Assembly: GCA_003868215.1 (NCBI GenBank) | Contig: QWDQ01000046.1 | Location: forward strand, 62,001 to 126,000 | DNA: 64,000 bases | Direction of reading: 5' to 3' | Source of the DNA: Pseudophaeomoniella oleicola | Taxonomy: Eukaryota; Ascomycota; Eurotiomycetes; Phaeomoniellales; Phaeomoniellaceae | Shown: piece after piece, positions 46,649 to 56,414 of the stretch | How positions within the stretch are numbered: the stretch's first letter is position 1 | Layout of the letters: every line of letters begins with the position of its first letter | Position numbers and translations under genes: made by a program | Notes under the pieces: generated by a model | What the model saw: only the letters and a program-made list of their open reading frames with translations | What the model was told of the DNA's origin: nothing | Database searches by the model: none

Positions 46649-48240
46649 CTAGATTTCAAAGCGATCACCACCACCGCCACCACCGTACTTCCTGCGGTCA
46701 TCGCGCTGCCACTGACTCGTTTCAGGCGGGACGTACATCTCGTGGAGTCCTGGAGGGCTGTTTTGAGGGAGTTCCCTAAGATGATGATGACGACAAATGT
46801 TAGTTATCAGCTCTCTGATTTAATTACGTATATGAACGACCATCTGCATTGTTTTTTTTGGGGGGGGGGGGGGAGAGGTGGAAAGATTTGCGTACTGAGG
46901 TATTGGGATGTAGGCAGGGACTTGGCCTGGCGAAGGGCTCCGGGCCATATCGTACGGTTGGGAGATTGGAGTGAAGGTATCCGGGAATCCGCCGCGGAGG
47001 GAGGGAGATCGCTCGCCGTGGGCAGCGTATTGAGGGGTTGGGGAGCCGGGATGCTGTGGGGGTACCATTGTCATGTTGGACATGTGTTTGGGTGGGTTTG
47101 AGAAGATGGTTGTACCGGACATGGCGCTTTGTCGGTTGCCTGCTTGGTGCTGATTGGGATCGTGCGAGGAGCGACCTTTGAGTATGTCGGACAAGGCTCG
47201 ATTGCGGCCACAGAGGTAGAACACGCCGCCGATGAGAACGAGGGCAACGACTCCGCCGACTACGATGCCGGCTATGGCTCCACCTGAGAGGGAGTGGTGG
47301 TCATTGGTAGCAGCAGACGATGAAGTGGTTGCTGCTGCCGGAGCGGCCGGTGTAGTGGCTGACGTCGATGGAACAGAAGAGCCTGCGGTAGTGGTATATG
47401 GATCTGGCTCCTCCGATGGCCAAGGTTCTCCCGGTTGGAGCATGAAGGTTGCTGCCCGTGCTAGTTGCTGCTGCTGGGCGACTGTTTGGGAGCTATTGGG
47501 ATTGATACCTCCAACCATGCCGTAGTCAATACCTGCAGCTTCTGTTAGCCCACTTTCGCCGTTCGCCGTTGTTTCGCATACAGGAACCTTGCACATGTCA
47601 GCATAGGCCACATTTTTGGATACCTATGGGAACATACCTGGTGCCGAGCAATAGAAGAACACCGGCCTCGTATGATTTACACGGACGCTCCATTTCGGAG
47701 GATCTGGGAGAATGGCTTCGACAGGTTGGAATCCCGAGAAGAACCCTTGATAGTCGACACCAACATCTTCTCTCGGTACGCAAGGGACTCCATATTCAGC
47801 ACGTACGACCGAGTGATTGGCGGGATAGAAATCGAATTCTGTCGAGCAATGTCAGGGGGTTCTTATAGACATCTGAAGATATCCCATCAACATCTTGGGT
47901 CGAATGTGCCTACCGACGATATCCCCGACGTGCGCAAGCACAACATTCGGTTGGAAAGTAAAGCCGGCCTGGGAAGTATCTGTTAACACGGTTGATAGCG
48001 GGACTGGGACAGGGAACACTGTACAAATCCGACGCTGATGGTGTGAGTAACAGGATCATGATTCGTCGATGTTGCTGAAGTTGTCGAAGCCGCGGACGGC
48101 GGCGAGGTCGTCGCACTCGATAACACGCTTGTTGCGCTCGAAGCAGCGGGCGGACCGTCCTGTGCAACCACTGATCGAGAAAACAAGGCCAGTAGAAGGC
48201 TGAAAGTTGGCCAAAAGGCCTGTTGCGATATGAACTGCAT
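46649..48240 (-). CDS. secreted/membrane cupredoxin-domain protein with C-terminal transmembrane helix
   Basis: Five exons: 48240..48025, 47968..47914, 47838..47638, 47532..46896 and 46775..46649, 411 aa. A signal peptide (MQFISQQAFWPTFSLLLALFSRSVVA) is followed by a Ser/Thr-rich stretch. Cupredoxin domain: HTISVGFAGFTFQPNVVLAHVGDIV, EFDFYPANHSVVRAEYG, FFSGF, PVFFYCSAPG and IDYGMVGGINP. Copper-type ligands His (ANHSV), Cys (FYC) and Met (YGM) can be seen, but the usual second His after the Cys is absent, so metal binding is doubtful. A Ser/Thr stalk leads to a TM helix (AGIVVGGVVALVLIGGVFYLC) and a Pro/Gln-rich cytosolic tail ending HEMYVPPETSQW...RFEI. Relatives are fungal cell-surface Ser-rich proteins. 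Introns 3 (105 nt) and 4 (120 nt) were placed by frame and family agreement. Confidence 0.8.
46852..46873 (+). repeat. T8G14 homopolymer run inside an intron
   Basis: Eight T followed by fourteen G in the fourth intron of the cupredoxin-like gene (C14A8 on its sense strand), just downstream of the donor. Confidence 0.85.
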
Positions 48241-49730
48241 GGTGTCTGTCGTTCAGCCGCAGAGTCCAATGCGGAATCACACGTCAAAAGTAAATGCAGA
48301 GTGCAGGACACAGCAAAGAAGGGATCCAGGACTTGCAGGAAGGAAGAGGGAAATACATTGCAATGACTGTATTACACAATAGCCACATCCTCCACCCTCC
48401 TCTAAGTCAGAGGCCCAACTCGCAGAAGGCGGACTATGATCCTAAGGATTTGGAAAGATCTCGCCGCATGTCAGTGGCTGACCTTACTCACTCCTGCCGT
48501 CTCCCTTCCAGCTGGCAGTCATCTAGGTCATCTAGCATGGGCTGAGTAGAGGAGCTTGCCAGGGGTCTGCAGAAATAGCACATTAGTCGCACCACCTCGT
48601 CCAAATATGCGAATTGCAAGTGGTCAGGTCGCTTTGAGGAGCGATGCTTGGCATATTGCTGACATTGAGGCTAAGAAGGACGGATACCTGGTCGATGGCT
48701 AAAAGGTAATGGCCCCAAAGTGGTTGAATCCGATCTTATCGTAGACATCCAAAAGGTGGCCGATAATCGAGAGGGTGTTGCGCCTCGCTGTTCACCCATG
48801 CTTCAAACGACATCGAGTACAAGGCTGAGAGCACAGGCACACCTTAGTTTCTGGTGTTTCCCCCAAAGACATTTCTGAATATGTCCTTTCACAACCTCCT
48901 CCCGAAAAGGCTCCGGCGGATAAGGAATCCCTGAACTTCGGCCCCCAACACAACGACTAGTCTCGTACCTTCGTCCCCATATCTTATCTTTCCTTCTACC
49001 ACTGATATCACACACACTCTCTCTCTCTCTCGAAGTGCTTGACTCAGATATTAGTACGTCGCGGGGTAGTGTACTGTTTGTCCTCAGTACCAATCAATGG
49101 GTGCTAGGTGGTTGCGAATACCTCATACTGCGTTACATTAACCTTCTTACCTTCCTAGTACAGAATGTGGCCTTCTGAGTAAACACGCTCCTGCTTACTG
49201 ATCGATCTACTACCGCCAGCCATGTCGCCGGAGAGCAAATTATGCGAACGCGCTCTAATCCGCTGCTCAGCCCAGATTGCGTGTCATGAAATGAGTAGGC
49301 ATATGACGACTTTGTACCATTTCTGTAATTTGTGCGAGAATATATGGCATTGCTGTGACCAACGTCAATGTATGTGTTCAAGTACACGCCCTAGTGATGG
49401 CAGATGTGCACCGTTTTTGACACCTTCGGCGTCAGATCTGCTGCCTCGCGCTTATTCGAATCCTCGGAGACTTCTTGTACGTCTACTCTGCTCAATATCA
49501 ACTGGGTGTGCGAGAAGGGGAGGAAACGTTGAGTCATGGTTCCGCCGGCCGGGAAAGGCTGAGTCATCGAAGAGTGGTTTCATTTTATATACACCTACGT
49601 CGTGAGTACGAAATGCTATGTCACCCTTCCTTCTTACCATGCCTAGCACAAAGCACATTTGCTTTGAAAAAACGTGGAATAACACAGTTGATGGGCAACT
49701 GATTTTACCTTGTACAAACTAAACGAAACA
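48241..49730. other. 1.5-kb intergenic
   Basis: Between the divergent cupredoxin-like and GNAT genes. A CA/CT dinucleotide run is at about 49012-49032. Short frames (48803-49093 -, 49222-49605 +) show no conservation. Confidence 0.55.
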
Positions 49731-50609
49731 ATGGAGTTCGACCATAACGATACCCCCTACATCCGTCTCCCATCACCTCACGACAACATAATCATAAACC
49801 CACCACGACTCGATGACGCGGATGTAGTATGCGCCGCCCTCAACGACCCCCGAGTCTACATGTACCTGATCAGCCCGCCCTTTCCGTACCGGCGGGAGGA
49901 CTGGGAGAGTTATTATCCTGTCCTCGAGAAGGTAGTGACTGCTGCGTTGGGGGAATGGAGGGAGGTGGAGAGGGTGCGTCTTCTTCGGCGACAGGAACAG
50001 CAGCATGCATCAACTGCAGAAGGAGATGTGGTGAAGTGGGTAGGATCGGGGTTACCAGTGACGGTGATCAGGGAGATTGATGCGGAGACGGGAGAAGAGA
50101 AGAGGATCGGAGATATCACGGTCCGAAAGGCCGACTTCTTGGATATCAAGGACGAGGGGGAGAGGAAGAGGGTGAAGGAAGAGAACGAGAAGCTCGAAGC
50201 TGGTGATCCGCGGATCCAATGGGAAGTAGGCTGTAAGTCCCTCCTTCTTTTTCGAAGATCAGACTCCTTTCGTCGCAAGAAAACAGCTGTGTTTCCTCTT
50301 CTCCTTCTACTGACACTTGACGCTCTTCTCTGTGAAAAAGTCTACCTCTCACCCACCGCGTTCGGAAGAGGGATAATGCCCGCAGCCCTAAGGACGCTCA
50401 TGGACGGTTTCCTGATTCCGTACATGAACATCCACCACTTGATTGGAGCATACTTCGATCAAAACAACGCGAGCAGAAGGGTTTTCGAGAAGACGGGCTT
50501 CTTTTTTGAGAAGTTCGCGCCTGACGTTGTTGAATTGCCCGAAAGTAAGACCGGGGTCAAGGGTAGATGGGTGGGCATGGGGATTATGAGGTGGGAACGG
50601 GTCAGATAA
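49731..50609 (+). CDS. GNAT-family N-acetyltransferase (RimJ/RimL-like)
   Basis: Two exons: 49731..50232 and 50341..50609, 256 aa, starting MEFDHNDTPYIRLPS in a good context (ACAATGG). N-terminal IINPPRLDDADVVCAALNDPRVYMYL is typical of RimJ-like GNATs. After the 108-nt intron comes the acetyl-CoA motif GFYLSPTAFGRGIMPAALRTLMD, then NNASRRVFEKTGF. The intron contains no stop in the preceding frame, so the unspliced frame looks open, but only splicing gives the motif WEVGFYLSP. A charged insert (about 80-125, 140-165) lengthens it relative to bacterial relatives. The acceptor substrate (protein N-terminus or small amine) is unknown. Confidence 0.85.
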   Translation: MEFDHNDTPYIRLPSPHDNIIINPPRLDDADVVCAALNDPRVYMYLISPPFPYRREDWESYYPVLEKVVTAALGEWREVERVRLLRRQEQQHASTAEGDVVKWVGSGLPVTVIREIDAETGEEKRIGDITVRKADFLDIKDEGERKRVKEENEKLEAGDPRIQWEVGCKSLLLFRRSDSFRRKKTAVFPLLLLLTLDALLCEKVYLSPTAFGRGIMPAALRTLMDGFLIPYMNIHHLIGAYFDQNNASRRVFEKTGFFFEKFAPDVVELPESKTGVKGRWVGMGIMRWERVR

Positions 50610-51487
50610 CTCGACATGTCTTGTTCGTAACATTGACGTGATGGCTTACATTTGATTTTGAAAGTTGACTACGGACTTGGACCAAAAGAACAGATCGAAC
50701 ATGGTATCGGAGGCTTTCAATATGATGATTGATTGGAAGAATGAGATCATAATATATACTGATGGAGGGAGAGAGAGATCAACAAATGGAATGCCGGGTA
50801 TATACAAAGATTTGACTAGCGTTACCCGGGGGAGGCAATGCAATCCATTACGGAGGTTACAATCCGCAAGCATTCGTGATCGCGATGGAAACTGGAGAAT
50901 CGGTCGTGAACGGTCGTAAAATTCATGGATAGTGTAGTAAGAGAGAGGGGATTTGAGAAGTTTGTGTACGTATGTATATATGGTCCAGCTGTAGAGGATG
51001 GGCGAAAGGCGCAAGGCGATAGAGCTTCCTTGAGATGCCGACCGGGTTCGCCGCTAGGACCATGTAGTTCAGAAGAAGAGGTTGTGGTCAAGAGCGCAAC
51101 TAGATGACGGCCGACTTCCGGGAGAATGCTATCTCAGGAGATAGTCGATGCGTGATTCCCGTCACTTTTCTACCTTGTAGGTAACTCTGCTCCCACAAGG
51201 AGTGAATTCACCGTTGCCTTGATATTGGCGCAGGAAACGTTATTCCAGGCATTGCTCTCCACGTTGAAAGAAGGAGACCGACCGCAATAGCCGATCGTCT
51301 CGAGTGTGGCGGGTCCTAACGGCGTCATCTCAAAAATGAGAGTCTTCCGCAATGAACACCAGGACGGTATCGGATATTGAGGTGCATTGTCCCGCAGAGA
51401 GATTGATAATCGAGTCTTTCGTGATGGAAACGAGGATATCAGACAGCGCTGTTGATCCTATCCGTGATACGTGTGTCTGTCTTCCCG
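50610..51487. other. intergenic between convergent GNAT and BTB genes
   Basis: 0.88 kb. A minus-strand frame at 51170-51352 contains two Cys and looks protein-like (TIGYCGRSPSF, NVSCANIK), but no start, signal peptide or splice partner could be assembled. Confidence 0.5.
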
Positions 51488-52458
51488 TCATCCTGGCAGA
51501 GGGCTGGAGATGGCGTGGACGACTTTGTTGTTTTGCTCCGTAGGCAGATCGATCTCACCAAAACGAGTAATTTGTTTCTGCTCTCCTGCTTTCGAAACCT
51601 TCAATTTTGACGGTTTGCTTAGGCCATTGAGTTTTGGACTATCCTCGATATACCCGTTCACTCTGGGTGACGAATCTGCGATATTCTTGAACCCCACCTT
51701 CTTCTTACATCGATCGCCGTTTTCATGTTCATGATAGGCACAGTGATCTCCTTCGGTTGGGTCATCGTAGAGTTGCCCACCTGATCCGGCTCTGATAGAA
51801 TTGATCACATCGATGGCGAAATCGGGGTTCGACTGGAATACCTCTCGATATGTTGAAGCATCTCTATCACTCGCCGGGTCCATGATTTGTCTCGCTGCAA
51901 TCTTGCTGACGAGCTTTCGAAACGGCGACCCGATCTGCGTCTTATCGTAAATCGGCTTCATTTCTTCTGCGCCAGGTACCAGGCCTGACTCGTTGCACCC
52001 TTTCCGAAACTGATCAATGGCAATGTTCTTGAGCTGCAATATCTTGACCCTGTCGCAAAGCAGATAGAGCTTCTGGCATGTGTCGGCATGATCCCATTTC
52101 TTCTCCATAGGCAGATCTGACACATCGTCGATCTTTCCCTGGTATATCCACTTCACTAGATACTCGAATGCGGCTGGATCATCGTCGAGAAGCTCGAGCT
52201 TCAATGCCCTCGGTGTTGGCTTTTTGTCACCGCCCAGTTCAGAAGCGAAATACTCGGAATGGTGGCACAACAGATTTCGGTGGATGCACCAATGTTTCCT
52301 GTTTGCGCCGACATAGATATCGACCAAAGGACCTGACAAAAACCTATCAAAGTCAAGGTCAGTGCTTGCGCCATGCTATGCGACACCGCTGCTGATGGCA
52401 AACTGACTCACTCTGCGAAGGTCTTCGCGGGCGCATCGCTGATATTTGATGCTGCCAT
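51488..52458 (-). CDS. BTB/POZ protein with short His/Cys motif
   Basis: Two exons: 52458..52412 (MAASNISDAPAKTFAE) and 52343..51488, 300 aa. BTB core: FLSGPLVDIYVGANRKHWCIHRNLLCHHSEYFASEL, LDDDPAAFEYLVKWIYQG and LYLLCDRVKILQLKNIAIDQF. A helical BACK-like region follows to about residue 210. The tail contains GDHCAYHEHENGDRCKKK, a compact Cys/His cluster that could bind one metal ion, then a Ser/Lys-rich end. These fungal BTB proteins are numerous and mostly uncharacterised; Cul3 adaptor roles are conceivable. The 68-nt intron join gives the expected E-FLSGPLVDI start of the BTB fold. Confidence 0.85.
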
Positions 52459-53224
52459 CTTAAAGGGTTCTGAAAAGGTTTCATACGAGATCTCGAAGTA
52501 TCGAATCCTGAACAGTCTTGTATACCCGGGGAAATTGTAGTAACCCATTTGAATCACGTCTGTTCAGACTGAGATGAGATGGCTGCTGCAAGGAATGTAA
52601 TGGGCATTCCACCGACACTGAGACAATGGGCGATGATGATGATGGTGGTGATGGAGATTAAGAATGGAATGATGGGGAAGCCGAAGTCCATCAAGTCCTA
52701 CGTAGTAAACAACACCGATAAGCTTTTAGAACATGGGGGAGGCCTTGTCATTCTAGCCCCAACCGTTAAACTAAACACACATCATGTCTCCCGTTGCATC
52801 TTGCAGTACAATAACTTATCCTTACCAATCTCGATTCCATTCCCCAACTGTCGAACAGATCCTGGATGGTCTGCTGGACATGGACCTCTATTATTCGCAT
52901 GCTATTCACTTTCCTGAAGCATCAAGGGGCTATGCATCTGACAGATTTTCACCTTTCGGCCCTATGGCTTGGTATTCTCGCGGATTTCCTGAAGACACAT
53001 AATACTTACTATCCTGGATGCCTGGTGTAGGAGAGTTCAAGGGCCGAAGAGGACCAAGGCATTATCTACAAATGACTCCTGTTCGTTCTATTCAGGAAAC
53101 ATAGTAACGTTATGGCATTTGAAATGCGTCTCGTGGAAACTATCTGCCAAATGTTTCGAACCTAGCTATTCCCTTAAACTTCGTCGAATACCTCATCCTC
53201 ATCATCATTGAGACCCCCTTGCTC
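52459..53224. other. intergenic
   Basis: 0.77 kb upstream of the second BTB gene and 3' of the carboxylate transporter; CTACGTAG at 52698. Nothing coding. Confidence 0.6.
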
Positions 53225-54853
53225 TCATTCCTTTTCCTTGATCTCGTCATCGTGCTCGAGGCCCTCTTCAGGATGCCTGATTTGTTTATGCGTAGCCTCT
53301 GCCATATCTCGGTCTGCTTGCACGTCCATTCTCCTTCCTCGCTCTTCTGGCCCGACCAGCGTAAGAATAATAACGTAAGCGAAAACACATCCCATGAAAA
53401 TGCAAATGACCTTTCCGTAGTTGTATCGCTTGGTTGCCTTGCCGGTCTCAGCATTGACAATGGGGTCTAACGGGAAGCGTTCCCCGATCGTGGACTCAAT
53501 TGTCGATGAGGCAGAAGAGGCTAGATTACCAAGCTGGTACGAAGTGCCAACCACAAAGGTACGGAACGATCCCGGTGAGAGTTCCATGAGATGAATCGGA
53601 ATGACGCCCCAAGCGCCTTGAACACAGAATTGTTCAAAAAAGGCTGCTGCGATGACCCTTTTATTGGTGACAAATGTGTATGGGTAGAGTAAGGCCCCGC
53701 CAATGATTGAAATGAAGATGATGGAGAAACGACGGCCAAAAATTTGCGAACAGTAACCTATCACGGTACCTCCGGTCATAGCTCCAAGGTTGGCGACCAC
53801 CTGAGTCACGGTGACAGCATCGGCGCTGAATTTGAACTGGTTTCTTAACATGGTAGGGTATAGATCTTGAGAGCCATGAGACATGAAGTTGAATCCAGCC
53901 ATGAGCAGAACCAGGTAGATCAAGAGCAGCCAGTGACGCTTCAGCGCAACCTTTCCTTCAGCAATGAATGTACCCGCGAGATGCCCTGTCTCCTCTCGGA
54001 CACGAGCGCGCTCAATGTACGCATCGGTCTCTGGCAGGCACAATCGGAAGAGGATGATCAAAACGGGCGGACAAGCACCGAACCAGAAGAGGGGACGCCA
54101 GCCGTGGGAGGTCGTACCAACCAGCCCGCGGGCAAAAGCCGTTGCCAGCAAGTATCCAAAAGCGTATCTGCCGAACATCAATGTCAGCATGATGCCGGAT
54201 CGCGCTGTGCACCGCCTGTACGTACCCTTGTTGCAGCATCCCGGAGAGAAGACCTCGGGCTTCTTGTGGGCAATCCTCCAACGCAGTCGCCGTAGCATTG
54301 CCATACAGACCACCCTATTCATTACTATCAGTATCATCAGGAAGCCGGATTTCAGCATGCAGCTTACCATTGCGACGCCAAAGAGAGCGCGAACGGCGAG
54401 GAAGGAGCGGTAGGTGCTGCAGAAACCAGTGGCTAGGGTCAAAACAATAAAGAGGACGTTATTAACGATGAAAGGCCACTTTCTGCCATATCGATCTGCT
54501 GCAAGACCGAAAATGGTGCTTCCAACCGACCGGAACATCAGCACCAAGGTGATACCCCAGGTGATCTCCGTCGTTGACTTCCCAAATGTCTCGGCCAGAT
54601 CTGAGACGGTCAATGATACGGCAAAGAAGTCGAAGGCGTCCCATGTCCAAGCAACGAATGCGACGAGGAAAAACATCCATTGCTTGAAGTTCAGCATTCG
54701 CAAGAGGGTGATAGGATTGGGGGCCTTTGCCATTGGTGGCCTCAACGTGGGAATTCTTGTCAGGATATAGCGGCCGACGCTCATGTGAGAATCAGGAACG
54801 TCGACATTGCTGGAATATTTGGGTTTATCGACGACATGCTCGACATGCGCCAT
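53225..54853 (-). CDS. Jen1-type monocarboxylate:H+ symporter (SHS family MFS)
   Basis: Three exons: 54853..54368, 54314..54226 and 54167..53225, 505 aa, normal for 12-TM MFS proteins. Family markers: FFLVAFVAWTWDAFDFFAVSLT (helix 1), ADRYGRKWPF loop and NFMSHGSQDLYPTML (about 284-298), the signature NxxSHxSQDxxPT of Jen1/Pad lactate-pyruvate symporters (TC 2.A.1.12). Exon 2 contributes GGLYGNATATALEDCP and EARGLLSGMLQQG; both introns (53 and 58 nt) lack stops in the surrounding frame, so the unspliced frame reads through into nonsense. Expected role: uptake of lactate, pyruvate or acetate-like acids, de-repressed when glucose is absent; upstream sites agree (next entry). Confidence 0.92.
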   Translation of the reverse strand: MAHVEHVVDKPKYSSNVDVPDSHMSVGRYILTRIPTLRPPMAKAPNPITLLRMLNFKQWMFFLVAFVAWTWDAFDFFAVSLTVSDLAETFGKSTTEITWGITLVLMFRSVGSTIFGLAADRYGRKWPFIVNNVLFIVLTLATGFCSTYRSFLAVRALFGVAMVSCMLKSGFLMILIVMNRVVCMAMLRRLRWRIAHKKPEVFSPGCCNKGTYRRCTARSGIMLTLMFGRYAFGYLLATAFARGLVGTTSHGWRPLFWFGACPPVLIILFRLCLPETDAYIERARVREETGHLAGTFIAEGKVALKRHWLLLIYLVLLMAGFNFMSHGSQDLYPTMLRNQFKFSADAVTVTQVVANLGAMTGGTVIGYCSQIFGRRFSIIFISIIGGALLYPYTFVTNKRVIAAAFFEQFCVQGAWGVIPIHLMELSPGSFRTFVVGTSYQLGNLASSASSTIESTIGERFPLDPIVNAETGKATKRYNYGKVICIFMGCVFAYVIILTLVGPEERGRRMDVQADRDMAEATHKQIRHPEEGLEHDDEIKEKE

Positions 54854-55757
54854 GATTAGGAATTGCTCTCAATCTCTTATGTCCAAGGTAGGTGAACCAG
54901 AAGGGAAGAATATTGGGCGGGGAAGTGTATGGGGAGAGCAGGGAAGGCCCAAGAGAGGGGGAGAGAGGATAATATATGTTGACTCAATGGCAGAATAAGC
55001 TCGTATCAGGACACATAGCTACTCTAGTATAGTTCTAGTTTGGCAATCAGAGGGGTAACTAGCTACCTAGCTACCTAGTAATAATGGTACTCTATTATGA
55101 TAGAATTCCTTTGAAGACGGCTTGGTGCATCTTTCAATTACCTCCCTTATTGGACAAGGCTGGGGGAAGAGGGGCAATCTCGAGGCCACGGATGATGCCC
55201 GAGTAAGTCGAGGATGGGGACTACGTAGGACATTTGCACATTTGCTTTTCTGAGGAGACATTGGAGTACTACGTAGTAATTACTGGGGGATGTGTTGGGG
55301 GGAATCTTAGCGGCTCGGACGGGGTAAGATAGGGCCAACAGCATGTCTGGGGAACTCGGGGTTAATGTCGCCCTTTACCTATTTCACCTTAGCACTTTGA
55401 CCGGACTCAGCTACTGTAACGTAGTAAACGCAAAAGTCACTTTTCTCTCACGTTCCATTTCTTTACTCGAATTGCCATTTACTCGATGAGCGCCTCTTCT
55501 GATAGGGTTATGTGTACCGCCGAGTTATCTCCTAGACAAATTTGATTTACATGATACACGCCTCAGATCTCGTTCTAAAATATCATGAAATCGACAGATG
55601 ACTAGAAAATTCTCCTATCCAAGACTCTCCGTTCGTTGGGGCAAGAACCGGTCATGATTGTGATGTCTCGATCCTCTTGCTCCTCGACCATGGCCAGGCA
55701 TATTTTCGTTCCCATGATATTCGCAAAGCATTGTGCCCGTCCTCCCAGGCCGGAGTG
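54854..55757. other. promoter region of the carboxylate transporter
   Basis: 0.9 kb with CreA-type sites and CTACGTAG at 55221 and 55269. No coding supported. Confidence 0.6.
54916..55352. promoter_or_regulatory. CreA-type (SYGGRG) site cluster upstream of Jen1-like gene
   Basis: GCGGGG at 54916 and CTGGGG at 55160, 55283 and 55347, 60-500 bp upstream of the transporter start. SYGGRG is the CreA glucose-repressor consensus. Jen1-family genes in fungi are known to be glucose-repressed, so placement fits; not proof of binding. Confidence 0.4.
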
Positions 55758-56399
55758 TTATTCGTATATTATGTGCGAAGCCAGGATGGAGCCTCTCGAG
55801 GGCTGTCGTTGGTGGCTCATGATCAGTCTGACTTCATGTGCTCTCATTGCTTTCTCCAGCTGATCTAGGCTCCTGTAGTGTTGATATAGCCGACCCTGAA
55901 GCTCTTTGGCCCTGTCTAGTATCGAAACACCCATGGCAGGAGCTGCAATATTTCGTGATCGTTGAATAGTGCACAACAACCCCTGCCCACTGAGAGATGT
56001 GGACTCCAACTGCTTCAGCTCATTTGTGAGGTGCTCACGGTGTGTGGTTTTGATCTTTTGATTCATTCAGCTGGCCAATCTTGTCATGGTAGCTTGAAGG
56101 AGGCATAGCTGGAAGAAGATTGTTCGGCTGCTGAACTTGTCATGCTCCGCCACCGAGAGATGATAAAGAATTTTCTCGTCTTTGAAACTGATGAGGGTGC
56201 GGAGGACGCTTCGTCGGTCTATCAAATGCTCGCGAGTAAAGACGTCTCTGGCGACTTGAAGAGATATGGGTTGAGGAGACTGCAGACATTGGAAATCATC
56301 TTCTAACAGCGCAACTTCTTCGCTTGTGAGCCCCGTCAAAAGGGCACGTCGTTCAGGGACATCCATGCCAGCGTTACGCTTGGACGCGCAATTTCCCAT
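55758..56399 (-). pseudogene. unknown protein with MGNCASK acylation N-terminus; frame interrupted by one TGA
   Basis: From ATG at 56399 the frame reads MGNCASKRNAGMD and continues 110 codons (LTSEEVALLEDDFQCLQ, FTREHLIDRRSVLRTLISFKDEKIL) to TGA at 56067-56069. The very next codon is ATG in the same frame, which runs another 102 codons (LTNELKQLESTSLSGQGLL, RLYQHYRSLDQLEKAMRAHEVRL) to a stop at 55758. Gly2 and Cys4 with Ser6 fit N-myristoylation plus palmitoylation, so membrane attachment is likely. I do not recognise the family. Either a host gene broken by one stop, two genes, or a 110-residue protein with unrelated downstream open frame. No splice pair that removes the TGA was found. Confidence 0.45.
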
Positions 56400-56414
56400 G
56401 ATGGCCGTCAGCAC

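Noticed and set aside
51170-51488. Small secreted cysteine protein on the minus strand
   Set aside because: Two protein-like pieces lie in different frames with no start, signal peptide or consistent splice join; too weak to call.
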